12,990 nt of DNA, taken from JAVVUJ01 sp964582545 (GTDB taxonomy: Bacteria > Bacillota > Clostridia > Peptostreptococcales > Anaerovoracaceae). The stretch spans positions 1 through 12,990 of the forward strand of contig CAZOSB010000047.1 in assembly GCA_964582545.1 (NCBI GenBank). The letters are read 5' to 3'. The first letter of the stretch is position 1. Every line of letters begins with the position of its first letter. The translations under genes were made by a program, and so were the position numbers. The notes under the pieces were generated by a model that was not told the origin of the DNA, did not search any database, and saw only the letters and a list, made by a program, of their open reading frames with translations. Positions 1 to 5,095 of the stretch are shown here, piece after piece.

Positions 1-67
1 CATTCTGTATGACGGTTTGAATTAAGTGAATTCGCTCTCTTTCTTGACGAGATAATTTTTTCTCCAA
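1..67 (-). CDS. 5' end of an unidentified gene (possibly a regulator), truncated by the window edge
   Basis: Reading leftwards from a TTG codon at 67-65 gives 22 open codons to the window edge, beginning LEKKLSRQERERIHLIQTVI. A strong TGGAGG ribosome binding site lies seven bases upstream of the TTG, and a good minus-strand promoter lies further up. The charged start followed by a helix-like stretch resembles the N-terminus of TetR-type regulators, and an operator-like inverted repeat over its promoter fits an autoregulated repressor. Too little is visible to assign a family: the regulator call is inference, while the presence of a gene start is better supported. Confidence 0.5.
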   Translation of the reverse strand, partial: MEKKLSRQERERIHLIQTVIQN

Positions 68-106
68 TAATGTTCCTCCAACTCTTTGACCGCACCAATA
101 GTATAT

Positions 107-147
107 CGGTATAATAATAGTATACCGTTACGTCAAGTAAAAGTCAA
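107..147 (-). promoter_or_regulatory. Minus-strand promoter with inverted-repeat operator over the -10
   Basis: On the minus strand TTGACT (147-142) and TATACT (124-119) are 17 bases apart. A second overlapping pair, TTGACG (136-131) and TATACC (113-108), also has a 17-base spacer. A perfect 7-bp inverted repeat, CGGTATA (107-113) and TATACCG (121-127) with a 7-base centre, covers both -10 elements, which is typical placement for a repressor site. The likely target is the truncated gene starting at 67. Confidence 0.6.
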
Positions 148-173
148 GTATGAATAAAACTTCGAGGTGTTAT

Positions 174-257
174 ATGAATCAAAAGCGCCGTATCACGTTT
201 ACCTTACAAATTAAGCGCATACAATTCTATGAAATTACATTAAAAGACCGACCATAG
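174..257 (+). CDS. Possible 27-codon small ORF
   Basis: An ATG at 174 follows GAGGTG (164-169) by four bases and opens 27 codons (start MNQKRRITFTLQIKRIQFYE), rich in basic residues, ending in TAG at 255-257. The same frame continues after the TAG for 25 more codons to TAA at 333-335, so this could be a decayed fragment of a longer gene. I recognise no family. The stop falls inside the hairpin at 248-293. A chance ORF is the default explanation. Confidence 0.15.
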   Translation: MNQKRRITFTLQIKRIQFYEITLKDRP

Positions 258-293
258 GATACTTCAATTGCAAAAGGTATCGCTGATGGTCGG
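241..293 (-). terminator. Probable terminator of the SRPBCC/MarR operon
   Basis: CCGACCAT (248-255) pairs perfectly with ATGGTCGG (286-293). The stem continues, after an internal bulge, with GATAC (258-262) and GTATC (278-282). Read on the minus strand the stem is followed by TCTTTTAA, a short U-rich run, so it fits a factor-independent terminator about 75 bases downstream of the MarR stop. The U-run is short, so efficiency is uncertain. Confidence 0.5.
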
Positions 294-369
294 GAGATTA
301 TTTGCAGAAAGGACTACTTGGGATATCAGTTTTAAGAAGCAGTTGATATCTAACCTTTGTGTCAAAAGC

Positions 370-825
370 TTAAAATTTCAATTTATTTAAATTTTTTAGG
401 TAATACTTAAATTTTTGCTCGTCCTCCCCCAAAGAACCAAAAAAAGCTACGTCTACCGCTTCCACAATGGGAAGGGCTTTAATCACCTTTTCCATTCCGG
501 CTTCCGTTAATAGGATAGAATTTGCACGAGTATCTTTGGAATGAGCTTCCCTTTTCACCCATCCCTTTTTCTCTATGAGTACAAGAATTTGCGAAACCGA
601 CATTACGTCCATTCCTGACATATTGGCAATCATCACCTGTGTAATTTCATCGTGAAATTGTGACAGATAACCTAACGTTGTAATCACTACAAATTGGGGG
701 TGGGTAATGCCTACAGACTTTAAGCACTTCTTGATTTCACTGTGCCATTTATTGTAGGTGCGCATGAAGAGTAAGCCAGTAGAGCTTTCTGAATCGCCCC
801 TGTTTCTTGATGGAAAATCAATCAT
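370..825 (-). CDS. MarR-family transcriptional regulator
   Basis: A 151-residue winged-helix regulator. The N-terminal helix (about 15-40) and the helix-turn-helix (about 60-88, ITQVMIANMSGMDVMSVSQI) are followed by a wing with the family signature KDTRANSILLTEAG (97-110), matching the D-x-R...LT-x-x-G pattern of MarR proteins. Length is normal for the family. Its ATG overlaps the stop of the upstream SRPBCC gene by four bases (ATGA), so the two are translationally coupled and share the promoter at 1287-1316. The palindrome in that promoter is the natural candidate for its binding site, making it probably an autorepressor of this two-gene operon. The ligand is unknown. Confidence 0.9.
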   Translation of the reverse strand: MIDFPSRNRGDSESSTGLLFMRTYNKWHSEIKKCLKSVGITHPQFVVITTLGYLSQFHDEITQVMIANMSGMDVMSVSQILVLIEKKGWVKREAHSKDTRANSILLTEAGMEKVIKALPIVEAVDVAFFGSLGEDEQKFKYYLKNLNKLKF

Positions 826-1232
826 TTTTCTACTTCCCTTTTCAACAACATGACCGAATCAGGCACATCGGCAAAAACTTGCTTTAAAAACCCCAGTTTT
901 TCTTTGGTAATTTCATTGGTTTCCAAACAAACACTGTGCTGAATATAAATACCGTCGTTCTCATCTAAAAGCTGGTGATTAAAATATAAATCTCCAAAGG
1001 GGGTTGTGGTTTTGTCGCAAAAAACCTTGTTTTCAACTACTTGTGTTAAGGTGTACTCCAAAGCAGGCATACCTTTCAGTTTCATCGTTCCTATAGATCC
1101 GGATTGGAAACCGTCGTTTAGGGTGATGTCTTCCAGATCTTCCTCCCATGTGTACCACTTTTTGATGTCGGAATAAAATGGCCAAATTTTTTCCTTTGTT
1201 GCGTTGACTTTGAGTTTAAAATTGAATTCCAT
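822..1232 (-). CDS. SRPBCC (START/polyketide-cyclase-like) family protein
   Basis: A 136-residue protein that opens MEFNFKLKVNATKEKIWPFY, the usual first strand and helix of SRPBCC proteins, with tryptophans at the start of the second helix (KKWYTWEEDLEDI) and a C-terminal long helix (from about 108) that closes the hydrophobic cavity. The fold binds hydrophobic ligands; no catalytic residue set is recognisable, so substrate and activity are unknown. It is the first gene of the operon and is followed directly by a MarR regulator, a common arrangement for ligand-responsive pairs; that the protein binds or turns over the MarR ligand is inference. Predicted cytoplasmic: no signal peptide or membrane segment. 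Confidence 0.8.
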   Translation of the reverse strand: MEFNFKLKVNATKEKIWPFYSDIKKWYTWEEDLEDITLNDGFQSGSIGTMKLKGMPALEYTLTQVVENKVFCDKTTTPFGDLYFNHQLLDENDGIYIQHSVCLETNEITKEKLGFLKQVFADVPDSVMLLKREVEK

Positions 1233-1286
1233 TATAGGACCTCTTTCTTTCTTAAGTTAGTTCAGTGTAATATTGCTTATGTTTAA

Positions 1287-1316
1287 TATTATAAGTATAC
1301 TTATAATAAATGTCAA
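1287..1316 (-). promoter_or_regulatory. Consensus promoter with a 22-bp palindromic operator
   Basis: On the minus strand TTGACA (1316-1311) and TATAAT (1293-1288) are separated by exactly 17 bases, a full sigma-A consensus. The spacer and -10 lie in a perfect palindrome, 1287-1308, whose core is ATTATAAGTATACTTATAAT. Occupancy would block RNA polymerase. The MarR protein encoded in the same operon is the likely ligand of this site. Confidence 0.85.
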
Positions 1317-1785
1317 TATTATTTTTTAATTGTTAGGTAAATTTGTTTAAAGGATATATATAAAATAAAATTTCGCCTTTTAAGATTTAAATTAAATAAT
1401 TTATCAGTCATATTGAAAACTCTTTTAATTTCTCTTTTATATTTACCTGTTAGGTCATAATCTTACATTATAAGTTTAAAAAATTTTTAAACTTCTTGTT
1501 TTTTATTATCTAACATGCTATTATTTATAAAATAGGATTGTTCAAGTAAGACTAAAAGCGAATAGCATTATTGTCAGAGTTGATTATAATATGTCGGTAT
1601 TTATCAAGGAAACAATCATATAAGATAAAGGTGAAAATAATAATATTTATTAATGGTAAGCTATCATCGGTGTTACAAAGAATTATATATAAATATGAAA
1701 TAAAACATTTATAGCGGGCATTTTGAATCAGAAATGCTCGCTTGTTTTATAGTAGATATAATAAATTTTTAAGGAGGAAAAACAA
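1317..1785. other. Long AT-rich intergenic region upstream of the YHYH gene
   Basis: No coding sequence is seen in this 469-base stretch. A candidate plus-strand -10, TATAAT at 1585-1590, has no good -35. The octamer TGTTAGGT occurs at 1331-1338 and again at 1449-1456, and AGGTAAAT/ATTTACCT form a distant inverted repeat. A terminator-like hairpin sits at 1713-1742. The length between the candidate -10 and the hairpin would suit a leader RNA or small RNA of about 150 bases, but I could match it to no known riboswitch class. Confidence 0.5.
1713..1750 (+). terminator. Terminator-like hairpin just upstream of the YHYH gene
   Basis: AGCGGGCATTT (1713-1723) pairs with AAATGCTCGCT (1732-1742), eleven pairs with one G-U, an eight-base loop, then TGTTTTAT. 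This is a good intrinsic terminator shape. It lies only 36 bases before the ATG at 1786, so it either ends an upstream leader/small RNA or acts as an attenuator of the gene that follows. Confidence 0.6.
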
Positions 1786-2226
1786 ATGAAAAAACTATTT
1801 ACAATCATCCTTAGTTTCGCTTTAATCTTATCATCCGTTACTTTATCTATGGCACATTCAGGGGGCACAGACTCGCAAGGCGGGCATAAAGATAACAAAA
1901 ATGCCAGTGGATTAGGAAGCTATCATTATCACCACGGATACGGTCCTCACCTCCACCCTGGTGGAGTATGTCCATATTCGGCATCCACTACCACCAGTAC
2001 AACGACAACCACTACCACCGCAAAGCCAACACTTCCAAGTGGAGTAACAAAGCCTACTTTCCCTGTAATGGTGAACGGAACAAATCTGAACAACTACACC
2101 GATTATTCTCCGGTTGTAATTAACAATGTTACTTATGTTCCCCTTAGTTCTGATGTTATTAAACAACTTAATTTAGAGGGTGGATGGGTAAATAACACAG
2201 ATGGACTTGTATTGAAAAGTAAGTAG
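1786..2226 (+). CDS. Secreted histidine-rich YHYH protein with C-terminal stalk-like domain
   Basis: A 146-residue secreted protein. A signal peptide (about 1-23) ends LSMA before HSGG. Residues 24-64 form the histidine-rich YHYH region (HSGGTDSQGGH, then GSYHYHHGYGPHLHPGG), with nine histidines and one cysteine that could bind a transition metal. A threonine tract (68-78) links it to a short module (about 94-146, with VINNVTYVPLSSDVI) resembling the first half of the copper-amine-oxidase N-like stalk domain (NGR-x-LVPLR pattern). The start is supported by AAGGAGG eight bases before ATG. Metal binding and wall association are inferred from composition and family, not shown. Single-gene unit; downstream hairpins at 2272-2310 can end it. 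Confidence 0.75.
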   Translation: MKKLFTIILSFALILSSVTLSMAHSGGTDSQGGHKDNKNASGLGSYHYHHGYGPHLHPGGVCPYSASTTTSTTTTTTTAKPTLPSGVTKPTFPVMVNGTNLNNYTDYSPVVINNVTYVPLSSDVIKQLNLEGGWVNNTDGLVLKSK

Positions 2227-2270
2227 GAGACCTTTCTTCAAACAAAATTTATATTTGACAGATTAAAAAT

Positions 2271-2328
2271 AAAAAATCTGTGCCAAGGATTGACCTTTGC
2301 ACAGATTTTTGGTGCGCCCAGAGGGATT
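2271..2328 (-). repeat. Direct repeat copy 1: duplicated tRNA-Arg 3' end plus terminator
   Basis: These 58 bases are identical to 2462-2519, offset by 191 bases. Read on the minus strand the copy contains the last 19 bases of tRNA-Arg including CCA (2328-2310), then a hairpin of 12-bp arms (2299-2310 with 2272-2283) and a T-run. It is a tRNA tail without a tRNA body, so not a functional tRNA. The hairpin can also end plus-strand transcription from the YHYH gene. Confidence 0.9.
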
Positions 2329-2461
2329 TTGCAGCTGCTTCGCATCTGCCGCCCTTCCCCTCCCTTTTGGGAAGGTGAAGGACCGCTCTCTACAAAACAG
2401 TCCACCGGACTGTTTTGCTTGACGTTCGCGCCCTTTCGGGTTCGAATCCCTTTTTTTCACA
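2329..2461. repeat. Hairpin-rich insert between the two tRNA 3'-end copies
   Basis: This 133-base segment separates the direct repeats. It is more GC-rich than its surroundings and contains a perfect 11-bp hairpin with a three-base loop (2393-2403 with 2407-2417), a 7-bp stem CCTTCCC/GGGAAGG (2353-2359 with 2369-2375), and GGGTTCGAATCCC (2438-2450), an exact reverse complement of the T-arm sequence of the neighbouring tRNA (2514-2526). ORFs crossing it are low-complexity and start in tRNA or terminator sequence, so I take it as non-coding. It looks like a small repetitive element or a scar of integration and excision. Confidence 0.6.
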
Positions 2462-2501
2462 AAAAAATCTGTGCCAAGGATTGACCTTTGCACAGATTTT
2501 T
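2462..2501 (-). terminator. Terminator of tRNA-Arg
   Basis: On the minus strand, directly after the CCA end, AAAAATCTGTGC (2501-2490) pairs with GCACAGATTTTT (2474-2463) and the 3' arm ends in a T-run. A shorter AAGG/CCTT pairing continues the stem into the loop. Both arms are A/T-rich at the base, so it can work in both directions. Confidence 0.85.
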
Positions 2502-2519
2502 GGTGCGCCCAGAGGGATT
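2462..2519 (-). repeat. Direct repeat copy 2: functional tRNA-Arg 3' end plus terminator
   Basis: Identical to 2271-2328. This copy is joined to the complete tRNA: its right part is the tRNA 3' end and its left part the hairpin that follows it on the minus strand. Confidence 0.9.
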
Positions 2520-2577
2520 CGAACCCCCGACCCTTTGATTCGTAGTCAAATACTCTATCCAGCTGAGCTATGGGCGC
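2501..2577 (-). tRNA. tRNA-Arg (anticodon ACG)
   Basis: The 77-base cloverleaf includes an encoded CCA. The acceptor stem GCGCCCA (2577-2571) pairs with TGGGCGC (2511-2505); the D-arm starts GCTCAGCTGGATAGAG; the anticodon stem TTTGA/TCAAA holds loop CTACGAA (2545-2539) with anticodon ACG (2543-2541), whose A34 is normally edited to inosine by TadA to read CGU, CGC and CGA; the T-arm is GGGGGTTCGAATCCCTC. All stems close, two of them with G-U pairs. Expressed alone from a consensus promoter. Confidence 0.97.
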
Positions 2578-2589
2578 ATAAAATATTAG

Positions 2590-2640
2590 GTACTAATTAG
2601 TACGTAGCCCATTATACAACAAGTGGGGTGAAAATGTCAA
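2590..2640 (-). promoter_or_regulatory. Promoter of tRNA-Arg
   Basis: On the minus strand TTGACA (2640-2635) and TATAAT (2616-2611) match consensus at all twelve positions with an 18-base spacer. Transcription should begin near 2604, giving a 5' leader of about 27 bases that opens with the 14-bp perfect palindrome GTACTAATTAGTAC (2590-2603). Confidence 0.85.
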
Positions 2641-2669
2641 AGGCTACTTTGATTTTTTTTATATTTAAC

Positions 2670-2703
2670 TTGACGATTATTCTTAAATAGTGTAACATTA
2701 CAC
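2670..2703 (+). promoter_or_regulatory. Promoter and candidate operator of the XRE/radical SAM operon
   Basis: TTGACG (2670-2675) and TAACAT (2693-2698) are 17 bases apart; the -10 is imperfect, as expected of a regulated promoter. GTGTAA and TTACAC (2690-2703, two-base centre) form an inverted repeat exactly over the -10. The XRE-type protein that follows is the natural candidate to bind it. A ribosome binding site AAGGGAG (2707-2713) precedes ATG 2724 by ten bases. Confidence 0.55.
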
Positions 2704-2723
2704 CATAAGGGAGATTTATCACT

Positions 2724-3170
2724 ATGAATAGATTAGAATTCGTTCTTAAGTGCAATAGAAAATTAAAGTTAGTGCGTACGGAGTATGAATTCTCACAAGA
2801 GAAAATGGCAGCAATACTGGGTCTTTCCAAAAAGACTATTGTTGAGATTGAAAAAGAGCGATCCAGCTTAGGGTGGACGGGTAGTGTGGCGCTGTGCTCA
2901 ATCTTTAGCAGCAGCGAAATTTTGTCTGCTACCTTCGGAGGAAAACCCACCGATATCATCATGGCACTGGCCTTTGATGGTCACGAACCCACCTATCCAA
3001 AAACCATGGGTGGGAAGATTTGGTGGAAAACCATCCAAAGTGAAAACGGTCTTAAAATACAACAAAACATCATATCTCAACACTATCGAATTTTAGACAG
3101 CGAGGACAGGCGGATTTGCTCTTCCTTTGAGCTGGAACATATAAAGGAAAGGTTTAATAAGGGCATCTGA
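2724..3170 (+). CDS. XRE-family helix-turn-helix regulator
   Basis: A 148-residue protein. The N-terminal part (about 8-60) is a Cro/C1-type helix-turn-helix: VRTEYEFSQEKMAAILGLSK, then KTIVEIEKERSSLGWTG, with the S-Q-E/A-A-x-L-G-L-S pattern of the family. The remaining 85 residues carry a distinct C-terminal region (GGKIWWKTI, QQNIISQHYRILDSEDRRICSSF) that I associate with a subgroup of Firmicutes regulators but cannot name. It opens a six-gene run on the plus strand, and its TGA shares one base with the ATG of the radical SAM gene (TGATG), so the regulator and enzyme are coupled. It is probably the operon's own regulator; the signal is unknown. Confidence 0.85.
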   Translation: MNRLEFVLKCNRKLKLVRTEYEFSQEKMAAILGLSKKTIVEIEKERSSLGWTGSVALCSIFSSSEILSATFGGKPTDIIMALAFDGHEPTYPKTMGGKIWWKTIQSENGLKIQQNIISQHYRILDSEDRRICSSFELEHIKERFNKGI

Positions 3171-4543
3171 TGAATAGAGATTATGTATATCATAACGCAA
3201 CCAAAACCTTATGCAGCAAATGCAGAGGACTTATGGATGGCAAAATTATTATTAAGGAAGAAAGCGTGTTTATCCTGAAAAACTGTCCTATCTGCGGTGA
3301 TCATATTGAGATTTTAGAAGAACATGTGGATTATCACTTAAGTAAAGCAAAATATGATAAAGAAGGAACTTTATCATCAGTACAAACTAACAGAGATAAA
3401 GGTTGCCCTTATGATTGTGGCTTATGCCCTTCCCACGACCAACATACCTGCATCGGCATGATTGAGGTGACCAAAAGGTGTAACTTAAATTGCGACATGT
3501 GTTTTGCCAAAAGCTGCGACGGTAAGGATCTATCCCTATCTCAAATTGAACAGATGATGGACTTTTATTTACAAGCGGAAAATGGCAAAGGTGAAATCCT
3601 GCAAATTAGCGGTGGTGAACCCACCTTGCACCCTGAAATAGTAACCATTCTAAAGATGGCAAAAGAAAAAGGCTTTTCATATGTAATGTTAAACACAAAC
3701 GGACTTAGAATAGCGGAAGACGAAATCTTCGTAGAAGCGCTTTCCAGCTTAAAAGGTGGCTTTGAAGTATACTTACAGTTTGATGGCCTCAAAGATGATA
3801 TTTACGAAAAATTAAGACATAAAAAATTGTTTGATATTAAGAAAAAGGCAATCAGAAATCTATCCAAATACGGCGTGCCTACCACTTTGGTCACCACCGT
3901 TGAAAAGGGTATAAACGATCAATACCTTGGGGAAATCCTCGTGTACGGCATGAAAGAAAATTGTGTGAGAGGCGTTAACTTTCAACCGATTTCTTATTAT
4001 GGAAAAACACCCGCCCCCATGGACAGAATCACACTTTCCGGTGTTCTTAGGCGCATAGAGTCGCAAACCAATAAGATGATTTTGGAAAAAGATTTTATTC
4101 CTCTGCCCTGCAATGTAGAGCGTGTAGCTCTCACCTATTTATTTAAGAGTCAAGGAGGATTTATTCCTGTAACCCGTGATCGGGATTTAAGCGAATTTAA
4201 AACCTCTATCGGCAACACCTTTGTCTTTACCATCGAAGATACGCTGAAAAACTTTAAAGACGACAGTACGATTTTTAACGTCTGTAGTTGCTGTGATTTT
4301 ATGAATGATATCAAAAAATATCTACCCCATAATTTTATATTAAAATCAAAGCAAGAAAAGATGGAATTTATCGATGAAAATACCTTTAGAATCAGCGTCA
4401 GTTCTTTTATCGATCAGTATAATTTCGATTTGAAATCTATGCAAAAGGAGTGCGTGCATGTCATAACGCCGGATTTAAAACGGATACCCTTTTCGGCCTA
4501 TAATATGATTCACAGAAAAGACTATGCTCAATATTATTTGTAG
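3170..4543 (+). CDS. Radical SAM protein of the MJ0619/tetraether-synthase type
   Basis: A 457-residue predicted iron-sulfur enzyme. The radical SAM motif is C104-x3-C108-x2-C111 (CNLNCDMC) with GGEPT at 148-152. Before it are C15-x2-C18 and C39-x2-C42, a rubredoxin-like metal site, and the signature GCPYDCGLCPSHDQHTC (78-94). C-terminal cysteines occur at 372, 374 and 375, then a conserved tail ECVHVITPDLKRIPFSAYN. This pattern is that of the MJ0619 group, whose archaeal member is the tetraether lipid synthase (Tes) that joins lipid chains through C-C bonds, and whose bacterial relatives include candidates for making membrane-spanning diabolic acid. Substrate here is not known; lipid chemistry is inferred from family and membrane-enzyme neighbours. 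Methylation is an alternative, since the group was once classed as radical SAM methylases. Confidence 0.85.
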   Translation: MNRDYVYHNATKTLCSKCRGLMDGKIIIKEESVFILKNCPICGDHIEILEEHVDYHLSKAKYDKEGTLSSVQTNRDKGCPYDCGLCPSHDQHTCIGMIEVTKRCNLNCDMCFAKSCDGKDLSLSQIEQMMDFYLQAENGKGEILQISGGEPTLHPEIVTILKMAKEKGFSYVMLNTNGLRIAEDEIFVEALSSLKGGFEVYLQFDGLKDDIYEKLRHKKLFDIKKKAIRNLSKYGVPTTLVTTVEKGINDQYLGEILVYGMKENCVRGVNFQPISYYGKTPAPMDRITLSGVLRRIESQTNKMILEKDFIPLPCNVERVALTYLFKSQGGFIPVTRDRDLSEFKTSIGNTFVFTIEDTLKNFKDDSTIFNVCSCCDFMNDIKKYLPHNFILKSKQEKMEFIDENTFRISVSSFIDQYNFDLKSMQKECVHVITPDLKRIPFSAYNMIHRKDYAQYYL

Positions 4544-5093
4544 TAGTGTAATAACCCTTTCCGTTATAAGCGTATTTGTGGCTATCGCTATAGACTTTCT
4601 CCTTTACAATGAAAGAAGCGCCACAAAGTGCAAGAAAAAATCCATAGTAGCTACAGGCAGTATGGTTGGATTTTATCTTGTCTATTACTTGGTGATACGC
4701 TTTCATATAGGGACCATTCATCACAAAAGTGTTTTTCTAGTGATACTCGGGACCACAATGATTGCAATAGGTGCTGTGATCAACCTATTGGGCAGATTAC
4801 ACCTGGGTAGCAATTGGGCAAATCATATTAAGATTTACGAAGAGCACGTGCTGATTACCTCCGGTGCCTACAGCATTGTAAGACATCCTCTGTATTCCTC
4901 CATCATGCTCATGTTACTGGGTGGATCCCTTGCATATAGGAATTATCTGTCTCTTTTGTTGACGGCTTTAGTATTTATCCCCTTTATGTACTATAGAGCA
5001 AAACAAGAAGAAACGTTACTTTCTCAGGAATTTGAAAATTATCAAGAGTTTAAAAGTAAAACGGGAATGTTTTTCCCTAGGATTTGGAGGTAA
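4524..5093 (+). CDS. Isoprenylcysteine carboxyl methyltransferase (ICMT/PEMT)-like membrane protein
   Basis: A 189-residue integral membrane protein with hydrophobic segments at about 4-28, 45-60, 68-90 and a hairpin at about 125-157. The C-terminal half has the family core: GAYSIVRHPLYSSIMLMLLG (114-133, RHPLY motif) and YYRAKQEETLL with F-x2-Y-x2-F (about 156-176), the SAM-binding elements of ICMT/phospholipid methyltransferase proteins. The family methylates lipid-linked or small hydrophobic substrates at the membrane; bacterial members are mostly uncharacterised. The ATG lies inside the radical SAM frame (20-base overlap) without a strong ribosome binding site, so translation probably depends on the upstream gene. 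Substrate is unknown; a product of the radical SAM or Lgt-like enzyme is an attractive inference. Confidence 0.85.
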   Translation: MLNIICSSVITLSVISVFVAIAIDFLLYNERSATKCKKKSIVATGSMVGFYLVYYLVIRFHIGTIHHKSVFLVILGTTMIAIGAVINLLGRLHLGSNWANHIKIYEEHVLITSGAYSIVRHPLYSSIMLMLLGGSLAYRNYLSLLLTALVFIPFMYYRAKQEETLLSQEFENYQEFKSKTGMFFPRIWR

Positions 5094-5095
5094 CT

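Larger units (their letters stand above)
128..369. other. Intergenic region between the truncated gene and the MarR gene
   Basis: Apart from the promoter at its left end, the weak small ORF at 174-257 and the hairpin at 248-293, this stretch holds one further inverted repeat: GATATCA (322-328) and TGATATC (344-350) with a 15-base loop. No convincing coding sequence is seen on either strand. Confidence 0.5.

Noticed and set aside
174..335. Pyrrolysine (TAG) readthrough
   Set aside because: No pyrrolysine genes or known Pyl protein context; a chance stop or decayed ORF is far simpler.
2263..2493. Minus-strand ORF of 76 codons across the repeat
   Set aside because: It starts inside the tRNA terminator and consists of hairpin and tRNA-tail sequence; no ribosome binding site and no protein-like composition.
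2271..2519. CRISPR array from the two 58-bp repeats
   Set aside because: Only two copies, one being part of a tRNA and its terminator, with a single 133-bp insert; not a repeat-spacer pattern.
2415..2600. Plus-strand ORF with RGIRTPDPLIRSQ-like translation
   Set aside because: It is the antisense reading of tRNA-Arg and its terminator, a well-known source of spurious protein annotations.
2612..2962. Minus-strand ORF of 116 codons
   Set aside because: It lies antisense to the XRE gene and runs through both the XRE and tRNA promoters; no supporting start signal.
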